From Triglochin maritima (taxonomy: Eukaryota; Streptophyta; Magnoliopsida; Alismatales; Juncaginaceae), in contig OY821786.1 in assembly GCA_963682175.1 (NCBI GenBank), forward strand, positions 25,938,501 through 26,002,500: a stretch of DNA of 64,000 nt. The letters run 5' to 3'. A program made the translations under genes and the position numbers. Below, in pieces: positions 11,048-22,432 of the stretch (positions are counted from its first letter, which is position 1; the number at the start of each line of letters is the position of its first letter). The notes beneath the pieces were generated by a model, which worked only from the letters and a program-made list of their open reading frames with translations, made no database searches and was not told where the DNA came from.

Positions 11048-13356
11048 TTCAAAGAAAAATCTTTCAAAGTCAAACTCCTAGTCAGTCTGAGGGACTTGGG
11101 GTTTAAATTCATGATCACATGGTGGGGGATTCGATCCAAATTGAGAATAACATGGACCAACTTCATTATGAGTCGGCATAGGATTGTGCCTTATCTTTTT
11201 GTCCCGTGGCCCTTGAGCCACATGATCTTCATGTTGTGCCTCTTAAGGACTCACCTCTGGTAAAGCATGAGCTCCCTAGTACCCTTAATTTCAAACGACC
11301 TGATGAGAGTTTGCCTCTCACTATTGTTCCTGATCATGTTGGAAATGATGGAACATCAAACAACTATATTACTAATGAGGGTATTAAGAGTTCCTCGGAG
11401 GATACCTTGGGTATGAGACCAACTTTCTATTCGCGTGGTGAGTCGGACGTGCCTAACGAGGTTCTTGACCTCGTTCCGACCACCAGCCTGTTGGTTGTAG
11501 TGTTTGGATTGATGATCATAACTTCAGTACCGCAATGGGAGAAACTCTTCTTCCATTGTCCCTTATTTCCCAAACTCTTGAGAGATTTAAGCTCTTTCAG
11601 TTTATCTTTTGAGTGAAACGTCTTTGCGTCTAATTCATGAACCTCTCCTCTAATCTTGTGTTCTTTGTGAGCGGGGCCCAAACATGAGTATTCGGGCCCT
11701 ACGTGGTGTCGTGTTCCCTTTCCAAGTGCATTGACCCACTTTGAGGTTCTCATTTGATGTCCTTTGACAAATAAAGATGGGAACTTATTTTTGTACATAG
11801 TTACTTTAAAAAAAGAAAAAAAAGAAAAAGAAGTACAATAAAAGACTCCATGAGTGAGCATTGATTGTTGTGGGCTCCAAGCCTCCAACCCTTGAGTATT
11901 TCAGCCTCATTTCTTTCACGTATTTGTATCCCTCCTTTAGCATCTCACAGGTTTTGAGGGAATTTAGGTTTGTGTCCATCGACATAACCATGAACTTCCT
12001 TTTGCGCTTCATGTTGGTGAGATCTTTCATTTTTCATGCATCAATCAATGTAGTATCATGCTCACATTCATTGAGGACAATGCATGAAGTAGGTGTGGGG
12101 GGTGTTTTACGTGTGTACATGGTCGAGTCTTTTCCTTTGATTTTGTTTTCTTTTGTGTGTGTTGTTAAGGTCATGTTTGTGTGTTGTATTTAATATCAAT
12201 ATATTTGCTTGACATGATCCTTGCGTGGCTTGTCTTCTTTTGCTTACCTAGTGCTATAAAATTTTAACATTTCTTTCAAAATCTTCATGTGTTTGTGAAA
12301 GAAAATGTTTTGTGGTTTTTTTTTGTGTGTTTAGCATGTTTAAAACTGTTGAGAGGCAAAGTAAAAAGAAAGCTCCCAAAATTGTCTTGAACTTGATGCA
12401 TTAAAATATCTAGTACATTGGCTTTTAGACTTATCTAGTCGTTAGGATGCACCCCGGTTTTCCCTCAGGGGGCGAGTAATCATAGGGTTTCAGTACTCAA
12501 ACAATTAAAGAAGTCAACTCTGAACCTAGTGAGTCAATAATTCGTATCTGTTAATTAGAGGAAGTTTGTTGTAGTCAATGACCCTTTAAATCTTGTTGTG
12601 AGACATTAAGTGTAGGGTTTTTGGTTCATGTGTAGATAAGAAATAAGTGACCAGGTGTTCTCTCTTCTCGCACGGCTCCTATCACTCGAGAAAGTAAGTC
12701 TGAGGGGACATTGTGCCTGGTGCTTTCGAGTCATCTGACTTGGGATGCGCCGACCGAACTCTCGTTACACGGGTGATAGGGATTGCCCTATGTGGAGATT
12801 TGGGGAAAGGTGTACGTGATAGTGTAAGTCCTCATAGGCAATGATGAACGAAACCTGACCCTAGGAGAATGAAGCTCCAATTAATAAAAAGAAAAAAAGA
12901 AAAAAAAGAAAAAAAGAAGAAAAAATTGGTAATGCAAATAAGAACCTTAATGGACTTAACACTTTGTATCACTTGAGGATGTTGAGGTTGTCCATGTCTT
13001 TCACATAAGTCCTTATTTAACTTGCACGAATTGTTCATTAGGCTAGTTGTGTGGATTGAATACCTATATAGAGTCGGCCCGTAGGATTTCCGCGTCCAAT
13101 GATCGATAAAAATGAGTGCATCGAGTCGAGTTTCTAGATTGAATAATGCATCTATGTTCGGATTTTGTGGGTATATCCGCTGAAAACCCTCAGGAGACAA
13201 CACTCCTCCTCCTTGGCGACAAGGAGGTTTAACATCTTGTTGCACGTGCTAAGTGCAGCCATGATTCCTACGAAAGTGAGTTATGATTTTTTGTTTTTCG
13301 TATGCTTCTCTTTCTTTGTTTTGCTCAGGACTAGCAAAAGTTAGGTGTGCAGTATT
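11048..13356 (+). mobile_element. 3' non-coding part of LTR-B gypsy element
   Basis: Between gag and the 3' LTR no reverse transcriptase, RNase H or integrase motif is visible in any frame. An open frame at 11206-11616 has no motif I recognise. At 12069-12106 lies ATTGAGGACAATGCATGA followed by GGTGTGGGGGG, a block I know from just downstream of integrase in Tat/Athila elements. A-rich microsatellites of the AAAAG type lie at 11808-11832 and 12886-12926. The last bases before the LTR, near 13331-13356, are a weak polypurine-tract region (CTAGCAAAAGTTAGGTGTGC). The element therefore lacks pol. Confidence 0.6.
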
Positions 13357-14249
13357 TGATTGACATCATTTCATACTTACATATGGATCTTATATCCATT
13401 ATCTTTCACCTAAACAATGCTACGTAACGAGCTTTATATTTGAATTTAAGAAATAAATAGGTTTTAAGAGAAAAAGACATGAAAGGACCAAAAGGCAGGA
13501 AAAGGACTGAGTTGAGAGACTCTAGGACTAAGATGCAAGATCGAAGGACCTGAATGCAAGATAGAAGGACCAATGAGCAAACAAGAATACTCCACACCAT
13601 CATGGGGAGTATGTTTGCAATTCTATTCGGGTCGGAGCTCTAGCAAGCAAAGTAGATGCATCAAAGACCAACAAATCCATCCAGAAAAGCCCAGAAGAAA
13701 ACCCAGATGGATCCAAACCCTGTAGACCGCCAATTGGCGGTCCGGGTTTGTCCGTGTCCGCTAAGATTTCTGTGGGGCGTGTATTAGAGTGTGTTTAGTC
13801 TATTTCTGGTATATGTTTAGTCCCATACCGGGGGATTGTCCCAGATTACCTTTTTCTATGGCTATAAATAGAACTCTTCCTCCTCTCTTTACCCCATCTC
13901 TCTCTTGTTAGCCATCCTCTCTACTAGGAGTTCAAGCCTTGAAGCAAAAACCCTGGTGGAGAGAGGCAACTTGTAATTAAGTGAGTAATAATAGATGTTT
14001 TCCTTTGGTTATGTTCTTTCTTTCTTAGTTTAATTACATTTCTTATGTCTTGCATGCTTCTTTAGTTTTATGTTCTTTTAGTTAAACTTGTTGATTTAGT
14101 CTTCTTATAAGTAGTTTAAGCATGTTTTCCTTCCTTAGTATAAATGTTAGTTTAAATATGTGTGAGTAGTTCCATCCCCTTTGGGGTGGAGTAGATGTGT
14201 ATACATGTTATGTAGATGGTATGAATGCTAGACATTATTGTTTGTGAGA
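13357..14249 (+). repeat. Truncated 3' LTR, LTR-B family
   Basis: The LTR starts TGATTGACATCATT and carries the palindrome at 13725-13742 and a TATA box at 13862-13871. At about 14249 it stops and the sequence jumps to a copy of 12080 onward. The break falls after the GAGTAGTTCCATCCCC block that also occurs at 5515 and 8391. Confidence 0.75.
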
Positions 14250-15283
14250 AATGCATGAAGTACGTGTGGGGGGTGTTTTACGTGTGTACATAGTCGAGTC
14301 TTTTCCTTTGATTTTGTTTTCTTTTGTGTATGTTGTTAAGGTCATGTTTGTGTGCTGTATTTAATATCGATATATCTGGTTGACATGATCCTTGCGTGGC
14401 TTGTCTTCTTTTGCTTACCTAGTGCTATAAAATTTTAACATTTCTTTCAAAATTTTCATGTGTTTGTGAAAGAAAATGTTTTGTGGGTTTTTGTGTGTGT
14501 TTAGCATGTGCAAAACTGTTGAGAGGCAAAGTAAAAAGAAAGCTCCCAAAATTGTCTTGAACTTGATGCATTAAAATATCTAGCACATTGGCTTTTGGAC
14601 TTATCTAGTTGTTAGGATGCACCCCGGTTTTCCCTCAGGGTGCGAGTAATCATAGGGTTTCAGTACTCAAACAATTAAAGAAGTCAACTCTGAACCTAGT
14701 GAGTCAATAATTCGTATCTGTTAATTAGAGGAAGTTTGTTGTAGTCAATGACCCTTTAAATATTGTTGTGAGACATTAAGTGTAGGGGTTTTGGTTCATG
14801 TGTAGATAAGAAATAAGTGAGTAGGTTTTCTCTCTTCTCGCACGTCTCCTATCACTTGGCAAATTAGGTCTGAGGGGACTTCTTGTCTGGTGCTTCGAGT
14901 CATTTGACTTGGGATGCACCAACCAAACTCCCGTTACACGAGTGGTAGGGATTGCCCTATGTGGAGATTCGGGGAAAGGTGTACGTGATAGTGTAAGTCC
15001 TCATAGGCAATGATGCACGAAACCTGACCCTGGGAGAATGAAACTCCAGGTAGTAAGCAAAAGAAAAGAAAAAAAGTAAGAAAAAAAACAAAAAGAGAAA
15101 AAAGGCAATGCAAATAAGAACCTTAATGGACTTTACACTTTGTATCGCTTGAGGATTATGAGGTTGTCCATGTCTTTAACTTAAGTCCTTATTTAACTTG
15201 CTTGAATGGTTCATTAGGCTAGGTGTGTGGACTAATACCTATATGGAGTCGGCCCATAGGATTACCGCGTCCAATGATCGAGA
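14250..15283 (+). repeat. Second copy of the gypsy 3' internal region
   Basis: Collinear with 12080-13100 of the same window and very similar by eye, including CATGAAGTACGTGTGGGGGG at the start and the AAAAG-type tract near 15060-15105. It sits directly after the truncated LTR, so it looks like the product of recombination between elements or of tandem arrangement. No gene. Confidence 0.75.
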
Positions 15284-16620
15284 TAATATCAATAAGGTGT
15301 TTAATTTTCAGAACGTGTAATAGGTCATATGGTATCATCATATATACGAATTCATAGACAAGCGTGCACCCAATATTACTGACCAACCAGTAGTACGTTC
15401 TCCGGCCTCACCTCCTCGGCCAACTCTGGAATGTGTGGCCGTGAACGTAGCAAGGTGAGGTGGCCTGGCCAACCACCACACGCAAGTGGTGCACGCACAA
15501 CACCGACCGAGCAAACTGGCCATGAGCACGCGCAAACAGCACGCATCAGGCCAGACAACCCCAACCCCCAGCCACGCTGGTCAACCACTCACCTTGGTCC
15601 CACCCCAAGCTGTCAGGAGCCAGCCACAAATGGAATCTAGCCACACCAACCAACTATCCGGGGACTACATGCGCAACACGCTCAAGATGCATCTAGCCTA
15701 GCTTGGGTGTGCCTGCCACGCAAGATCCTAGCAGAGGCTACCCCTACCCAGGCCTAACATGGCCAGATCTGCTTGGAGGTCATCGGAGATCTGATGCCAC
15801 CTGGATGCCCCAGTAGCCAGCCACCAGCAGCACGCCCGCTATAGCACATGCACCCGGTTTGGCGCTTCACATTGTGGCACAGCCTAGCTGCACCACCAGC
15901 CTCACCAGTGTTGGCTGGCCTTCCAGCCATCACCCCCACCCTTTATGCTACGATTGGGACAAGAGCATACCTAATAATTGAGGCTTGAAGTGCTCCCAAG
16001 TCGTCAGAAAAAGCTGCTGGAACCGCCCCTTGTGCGTACCTCCTCCTCTTGCTAGCCTTGCCTCCTTGCTAGCTCATCGGAGATGTCGTTGGAAAGCTGC
16101 CTGGTCATCAGAGATAGGAAGGGAGAGGCTTTCTGCGTGGGAGAGGAAGGGAGAGAGTGGGTGTGACGGCTAGGGTTTCAGTCCTAATCATGCATGCAAT
16201 TTCCAAAACAAGGCCAAGATGAATGCACATTATTCTCTCAAGATCTCCTTCCTATCTTAACTAAATTTGAATTTTGTTTGCTGACATGGCGCCCCCTCAT
16301 ATCCTGACTCACCAAAGCTCTACACACCAGGCCACGTGGCATGAGAGTTTTGAGGTCCAATGCCACCCTGAACCAACACCAAGCCAACCAAGACTAGTTG
16401 TGCACGCACCCAACGAGTCGCACCCCACTCGACCATTAAGGAACTTTCTCGAAAGGAAACTTCCCCGAAAATGAAACTTTTCCCCAAAGAGGAACCGTCC
16501 CCCGAAAGGAAACTTCCCCAAAAATGAAACTTTCCCGAAACAAGAACAAACACACCACATAAACAACATATAATATAAATCAACACTTAAGCATAAGAGA
16601 TGAAAAAGAGACTTATTATA
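15284..16620 (+). other. GC-rich unassigned block
   Basis: This 1.3-kb stretch is clearly richer in G and C than its neighbours (CCAACCACC, GCACGCAAACAGCACG type runs). Several short overlapping open frames occur on both strands, but none has a recognisable domain, so I do not call genes. Near 16440-16545 a ~20-bp unit of the form GAAAGGAAACTTCCCC recurs about five times. It ends at a copia reverse transcriptase fragment. It may be LTR or leader of an unrecognised element. Confidence 0.35.
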
Positions 16621-16629
16621 GTATCAGGA

Positions 16630-16985
16630 GAGCGGGTCTTACATTGAGCTTTTTCAAATGGATGTCAAAAGTGCATTTTAAATGGTTTGATTATGGAAAA
16701 AGTTTGTTGTTCAGCCTCCGAATTTATGAATGAGACTCACCTAGACCACGTGTACAAGCTGAAGAAGGGTTTTTATGTTCTCAAACAAGCTTCTCGAGCT
16801 TGGTATGAGATGATGAATAACTTCCTGCTTGAGAACTGTTTCACAATGGGGCAAGTCGACATGACTCTTTAGTGAAATCTAAAGTTGAGGATCTATCAGG
16901 GGTTCAAATATATGTTGATGATATCGTAATCGGTGCTACTAATGATCCTCTTCGCATGGATTTCTGTAAGTCTATGTGAGGTCTA
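16630..16985 (+). pseudogene. Copia reverse transcriptase fragment
   Basis: The frame reads FQMDVKSAF near 16657 (with one disturbance), then HLDHVYKLKKGFYVLKQA and SRAWYEMMNNFLLE, then after a stop and frameshift YVDDIVIGATNDPL near 16910-16950. This is the RVT_2 (copia reverse transcriptase) pattern, with the catalytic YVDD intact. Only the core of the domain survives, with no RNase H or integrase nearby on this strand. It belongs to a copia element oriented opposite to most others here. Confidence 0.8.
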
Positions 16986-17385
16986 ATACAAGAACTCAAT
17001 TAATCTGGTCACAATCGGATGCCTACAAATCAGATATGGATGCTATGGAGTGCTCCTACCCGAATACCTGATCCGCTGGAGAAATTTGAGGTCAAACAGA
17101 CAAAAGCCACCAATGGCGGATAAAAGCCACCAATGGTGGATTCGGTAAGCCTGATTTGTCTGTTATTCCTCCAGCTAGTTAAGTTTTGTTTGAAGCAGAT
17201 GGGGGTTAAGTCATGGTCTATTGACTTGAGTTGATTTGGTGTTAATTATAGAATTACTTCTCGGGTTCATTATATTATGGACTTTTGCGATCAACATATT
17301 TTCTTTAAGACCAGATCCCTCTAAGTTTTCACGTTGGAATATTCCTGACTTGCAATTTGGTCCTTGGGCATTACAAACAATTTCA
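16986..17385 (-). mobile_element. Decayed LTR-like sequence
   Basis: No gene. The stretch shares blocks with 2640-2760 and contains GACTTGCAATTTGGTCCTTGG near 17350, resembling the U3 part of the 17549 LTR (near 18436). CCAATGGCGGA occurs twice near 17115-17140. Probably the 3' LTR remnant of the old minus-strand gypsy that continues at 17386. Confidence 0.35.
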
Positions 17386-17548
17386 GAAGCATGTGAAACA
17401 AGCTGTTAAACCACCTAGTTACCAAGGAGGAGTGTTGTCTCCTGAGGGTTTTCAACGATATACTCACAAAATCCGAACATTAATGCATTATTCAACCTAG
17501 CGACATGACTCAATGTACCTACTTTTGTTGATCATTGGGTAGGGTAAT
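17386..17548 (-). mobile_element. Old gypsy remnant, first segment (continues at 24964 and 34770)
   Basis: Reverse-complement match to 13090-13260 of the LTR-B element, including the GGAGTGTTGTCTCCTGAGGG block. It is interrupted at GTAAT by the young element and resumes after 24963, where the sequence continues collinearly. It therefore gives the empty site of that insertion. Confidence 0.65.
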
Positions 17549-18750
17549 TGATGAGAATTTTATTTATACCGCAAGTGCACGGTGTCAATGAAGACGTGGC
17601 AAATACGGGTCGAACACAAGGAGGGAGAGATATTGTTATTTTTTTTGATTTTCGATTAGAGAGAGAGAGAACAATTAAATTGGTTGGTTTTGAGATGTTT
17701 GGGTTTTAATTATCTAAAGCAAGAAACATGAACAAATAAAACTAAAACAAGAACAAAGATGGTGAATTCCGTTGGGTGGAGGTTTAGATATCGGGTTTAG
17801 ATTAGAGAATTCTGAAACTTATAATAAATCATATTAGTTATAAAGCATTACATGATAAATGATTTAACATAAACTCAAGTAATCAAAACATACTAATACA
17901 AAATTAAAATAATAACATCTTCTCTTCTCATCACCCTAAATCCGTCACCCCCACCCTTTGGAAAGAGTTAGAAACTCATAGATGGAGGGAGGGAGAAGGG
18001 GTCCTAGAGAAACTAAGAAAAGAAAATTAAAAACATAAAATAAAAGAAACAGAATTTTATTGCTAAATTATGGAACAAAAGGAAGAACTCCTCACAACAT
18101 TGTTCTCGGGGCTATTTATAGCCGATACAAGGGACCTAAGCATGAAATAAGAAAGTACACGCGTCAACACGCAACCGGTAAAACTTTTAGAGCATGAATC
18201 TAATTTGGTGCGGCGGATTCGCCGCAATTTGCTCTTGAGGTGCGGCGGAATCGCCACCTTTTTGGCTCAGAATCGACCCGGATTTTTCCTGTGTGTTTAT
18301 GGTATGATTTCAATGTCATTTGCGCGTCTGGATTGATTCTTGCATATCTTTGGAGATCCGAATTAATTTCTTCATATATTTGGAGATCCACATTGATTTT
18401 TCTTTATATTTTCTCCATAATAATAAAAGCTACTCGTGATTTGCAATTAGGTCCTTGACTTTTTGCAATTAAGTCCCCGGCTACTTTTGTGCTTAAGTCC
18501 TTGTTCTTTTCGTAATTAGGTCTTGAATGCTTTTATGCTTGGATACATTTCCATTTGAAGCCCGATAAACTTGAACTTGGTCTTTATGATAGAAACAAGT
18601 CTTTTGTACGCGTTTATGCTCGGGATGTGGGTAAATTGCATTCAGGTCCCTGTATTCTGTAAATAAGACTAAACACATACCTTAGTAGCATTTATTGATG
18701 TAAAAGTAATCTAAATGAAAGACATATGATGCAATGTATGCAATGCATCA
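17549..18750 (-). repeat. 3' LTR of the young gypsy element
   Basis: 1202 bp, in element orientation the 3' copy. It is bounded on the inside by the polypurine tract at 18751-18763 and on the outside by GTAAT. It duplicates 23757-24958 almost perfectly. Confidence 0.93.
18112..18258 (-). promoter_or_regulatory. U3 promoter with GC palindrome pair and TATA box
   Basis: On the minus strand the TATA box CTATAAATAG lies at 18112-18121. Upstream of it, at 18210-18225 and 18242-18256, are two near-palindromes of the GCGGCGGATTCGCCGC type separated by TTGCTCTT. The same arrangement is present in the other LTR (TATA at 24320-24329). A related pair lies in the leader at 23551-23598. Function is inference. 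Confidence 0.6.
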
Positions 18751-19858
18751 AATACCCCCACACCTAGATTTTGCTAGTCCCTAGCAAAACAGAATATAAG
18801 AAAAATGAAAACAGGGAAATCCTAACTCACTTTCGTAGGAATCACGGTTGCACTTAGCATGTGCAACAAACCGTTAAACCTCCTTGTTGCCAAGGGGGAG
18901 GAGTGTTGTCTCCTGAGGGTTTTTAGCGGATATACCCACAAAATCCTAAATCAACGTTTCATTAATAGCTCTCAATATCCCTACCTCAACTTTATACATC
19001 TCACTAAGAATTTTTGCATGCTCATTATATAAATCTAACTCATTAAAAATATGACTTGGTTTTTTTTCCTCCAACATTCACACCACTAACCCTTCTACAC
19101 ATGTTTATCACTTGAATTATTTTGCACGCCTCCTTTGGTGGTGAAGTATCATTCGGATCAACCATGGCATGGATCATTCTTTTAGCTTTGGGCCTTGAGT
19201 ATTATTTTTTTTTTCTTTTCTTTTCTTCCGTGATTCAACACATTTTCTTTTTGACACTTTTACCCTTTTGCATTCGTGTAGCGAGTTTGGTCGATAATCC
19301 CAAGCTGGTAGACTCAAGTTACCGGGTTTCAAGATACCCCTACGGACCAGTGACTCAAAGGCTTGGGCTTTTGTAATCATTTTGCAAAATGTGTTTTCTT
19401 CACTTTATTCCTTTATTTTTATTTTTATTTTTATTTTCCTCAAGGCTTAATTACTATTAGAAGTCCACACTTCCCGGTATATTTTCCTCAACCTCTGCTT
19501 TTTATCAACAACTTCAAAGATTTGATTCATCCAATTTAAGTGCATACATATCTTAAAGGGCAATGGGTTATTTCTTTGGAACTTAGATTTATGTCATAAT
19601 TTCTACAAGCAGAATTATATAATAAGGAATAAAAACTCAATGCAATTTGTACACGGGTTTTGGCAGTTCAATCTTAAGCTATGTCATGAAACATTGATTT
19701 TTTATTTTTTTTAAATAAAAGACAGAATATATAGATAAATATATACATAAACACCCCCCCACACCTAAATCATGCATTGTCCTCAATGTATGCAAATATA
19801 AAGCAAATGCACTTATTACCTTGATGAACTGCGGTGGACGGATGGAATTTGGTCAAAG
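18751..19858 (-). other. 3' non-coding region and polypurine tract
   Basis: On the minus strand GTGTGGGGGTATT at 18751-18763 is the polypurine tract next to the 3' LTR. Further inside, 18830-18950 matches the pre-PPT region of the LTR-B element (13140-13260). At 19751-19790 lies the complement of ATTGAGGACAATGCATGA plus GGTGTGGGGGGG, normally found after integrase in Tat/Athila elements. Here it comes within 70 bp of the gag-protease stop, so pol has been removed between these points. Short open frames here have no support. Confidence 0.7.
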
Positions 19859-22432
19859 TCAACCATAGTCAGAACTGGATTGAATGACACCATATTGGTG
19901 CATGTATCCAGTTGAATTGTTCCCTATGTTGCAATGAGAGTCCTGAGTCACAGGTTCCACACCCCTCACATAAATTGGTTCTCTTATTTGCTCGAGTGAC
20001 GGTGGGTGTGTAGATGAATTCCTCCCCTTTTTCTTACTTCCTTTTTGATTTTGTGACGATTCAGAAATATTATAGATACGCGATTTCATCACAACATCAC
20101 TTTGATTGCATGTTATTTCTGGCTCACTATCAATATGAAAGATATTAAATTCAGCTTTTAAGTTCCCAAAAGATAATTGCATGAGCCCATTTCGACAGTT
20201 TATCAATGTTTCGGAAGTGGCCAAAAAGGGTCTGCCTAGAATTACAGGGATTTGTCGATTAGGATTTACAACAGGTGCGGTATCTAGTACGACAAAATCC
20301 ACTGGGTAAATGAAGTCACCAACCTTGATCAAAACATCCTCTACTACACCTCTTGGTTTCTTAATAGAGCAATCAGCAAATTGAAGGGTTGTCCTAGAGG
20401 GTTTTAATGGACCAAGGTTCATTTGCTCATAGACAGAGTATGGGAGTAGGTTAACACTAGCACCAAGGTCTAGAAGGGCTTTGTTGATAAAAGTATCTCC
20501 TATTGCACATGAAATTGTGGGACATCCAGGATCCTTATATTTTATAGGAGATGTGTTGGACAAAATAGAACTTATGTTTGCAGTTAAGAATGCCTTCTTT
20601 GGTACGTTTGTTTTTCTCTTTTTAGTGCACAAATCTTTTAAGAATTTAGCATAAGCAGGTATTTGTTGAATCATGACTAAGAGTGGAATGTTCACCTTAA
20701 CTTGCTTAAATACTTCCAAGATTTTCTCTATTTGTGCACTTGAGTTCTTTTTGAGTCTATTGGGAAATGGGGCTTTAGGGACATAGACTCGCTCAGGTTC
20801 AGGTTGAGCTATGGGTTCAGGTTGAGTAGGTGGGTTGGGCGTTTCAGATTGGACGTCAGGTTCAATGGTCAGGTCATATGTGGGTGCTTGATGGCTAGAT
20901 TGATTGGACACTCTAGGATTTACCACATTGTTATCAACTTGTCTTCCGGACCGTAATGATACTACTGCATTTATTTGTTGGAACGGTCCTTCCTCATTAA
21001 CCATTTGAACCGGTCTAGGGTTGTTATTTCCTGAAGGTGCTTGATAGGATTGATATGAATTATTATTAGATCTAGGGTTCACCTCAGGTTGACTTGGAAA
21101 CCGACCCTTCTCTCTTTCACCTACTATTTGTGCTAGTTGACTGACTTGTGTCTCTAGCCTTTGGAAGGTCTGGTTGGTTGTTTGTATAAAGGTTTTCATC
21201 AAATTTTCCAAGCTTGTCAACCTAACCTCATGATCGTTATTGTTACTAAACCCAGAAGATGTATTATTTTGGACATACGGGTTTGGTTGTTGTCTAGGAG
21301 GTTGACCTTGTTGGTTTGATGAGAAATTGGAATTATTACGCCAACCAGAGTTATAGGTTGATGCGTAGGGGTCATTTCTAGCATGGTTATACATGGCATT
21401 AACTTGTTCCCAGTCCGCACAATCCTCCATTACATGACCAGTCTGACCACATCTAGAGCAGGGGATAGACGATGCTTGATTCACTCGGGTTTGGGCTTGT
21501 AACTCTAGACTTTCCATTCTGCGCATAAGGGTAGCTAGTTTTGCTTCAGCCGCTATATTGGCATCTACAGCTAAGACACCTGGTTTTGGTTGGCTTGCTA
21601 TTCTAGATCCAATACTTGGGTTAAGCGGTGTTCTAGCATTGTCCCATTGCATACTGTTTTCGGCTAAATCCTCAAGGAAAGTCCAGGCATCATTTTCATT
21701 TTTCGACATAAAGTTCCCTTGGCTTACGGATTCTACCATAACTCTAGATGTGGGTGTCAATCCCTCATAAATAATTTGACATAATTGCCATCTCGGAATT
21801 CCATGATGAGGGCATTGGGTCAGAACACTTTTGAATCTTTCTAGATAGGAATAGAACGGCTCGCTCTCAGACTGAACGAATGCAACAATTTCATTCCTAA
21901 TCCTCATAGTCTTATGGTTGGGAAAATATTTTTTCAGGAATACTTGAACAAACTCAGCCCAACTCCTAATAGATCTTTCGGCTAGACTATATAGCCATTT
22001 CTTAGCGTCATCCTTCAGTGCTAGAGGCACGAATTTCAGACGCACTGCCTCCTCAGGAATATGCTGGTATTGCATAAGGGAGCAGATTTCCTCAAATTCT
22101 CTAAGGAAGAGGTATGGGTCTTCCCTAGAGGTGAACTTAGGCAACATACTCATGTATTGTGCCTTAAGTTCGAAGTCGCGACCCGGTATGGTGGGCATAA
22201 CGATGCACGATGGCTGAGCAGCCATCGCTGGATAGCATCGATCCCTCAGAGTTATAGGTTGCGCAACAGGCGGGTCCACTACGTTCTCACCCATTGGATC
22301 TGGGTGAGGTGGTGCAATAGGTGGATTGGGGTTAAGTTCCAGACTGGAATCTAGATGAACTCGTGAGAGTCGATTACTCAAGTCCCGAATCCAAATCTGA
22401 GTGCACCGGGTTGAATCAATTTTTGAATTCAA
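19859..22432 (-). CDS. Gag-protease polyprotein, Ty3/gypsy Tat/Athila-like
   Basis: Uninterrupted 857-codon ORF, starting at the first in-frame ATG after the leader. Residues ~95-230 form the retrotransposon gag capsid domain (LKDDAKKWLYSL, FLKKYFPNHKT, IYEGLTP). CSRCGQTGHVMEDC at ~325-338 is a CX2CX4HX4C zinc knuckle that would bind genomic RNA. A coiled-coil-like stretch follows at ~402-440 (MKTFIQTTNQTFQRLETQV). The aspartic protease lies at ~650-745, with LLDLGASVNLLP holding the catalytic D and ILGRPFLATS as the second conserved block. The protein ends ~110 residues later in a low-complexity tail with a stop. Full-length relatives continue into reverse transcriptase and integrase, which this one lacks. 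It should form virus-like particles and cleave itself. An intact reading frame of this length in a young element suggests it is still functional. Confidence 0.92.
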   Translation of the reverse strand: MNSKIDSTRCTQIWIRDLSNRLSRVHLDSSLELNPNPPIAPPHPDPMGENVVDPPVAQPITLRDRCYPAMAAQPSCIVMPTIPGRDFELKAQYMSMLPKFTSREDPYLFLREFEEICSLMQYQHIPEEAVRLKFVPLALKDDAKKWLYSLAERSIRSWAEFVQVFLKKYFPNHKTMRIRNEIVAFVQSESEPFYSYLERFKSVLTQCPHHGIPRWQLCQIIYEGLTPTSRVMVESVSQGNFMSKNENDAWTFLEDLAENSMQWDNARTPLNPSIGSRIASQPKPGVLAVDANIAAEAKLATLMRRMESLELQAQTRVNQASSIPCSRCGQTGHVMEDCADWEQVNAMYNHARNDPYASTYNSGWRNNSNFSSNQQGQPPRQQPNPYVQNNTSSGFSNNNDHEVRLTSLENLMKTFIQTTNQTFQRLETQVSQLAQIVGEREKGRFPSQPEVNPRSNNNSYQSYQAPSGNNNPRPVQMVNEEGPFQQINAVVSLRSGRQVDNNVVNPRVSNQSSHQAPTYDLTIEPDVQSETPNPPTQPEPIAQPEPERVYVPKAPFPNRLKKNSSAQIEKILEVFKQVKVNIPLLVMIQQIPAYAKFLKDLCTKKRKTNVPKKAFLTANISSILSNTSPIKYKDPGCPTISCAIGDTFINKALLDLGASVNLLPYSVYEQMNLGPLKPSRTTLQFADCSIKKPRGVVEDVLIKVGDFIYPVDFVVLDTAPVVNPNRQIPVILGRPFLATSETLINCRNGLMQLSFGNLKAEFNIFHIDSEPEITCNQSDVVMKSRIYNISESSQNQKGSKKKGRNSSTHPPSLEQIREPIYVRGVEPVTQDSHCNIGNNSTGYMHQYGVIQSSSDYG

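Noticed and set aside
11206..11616. 136-codon frame as a gypsy protease
   Set aside because: No DxG(A/S) motif or other protease block could be read.
15431..15701. Pair of overlapping frames in the GC-rich block as a gene
   Set aside because: Overlapping frames on both strands and no recognisable motif; composition effect.
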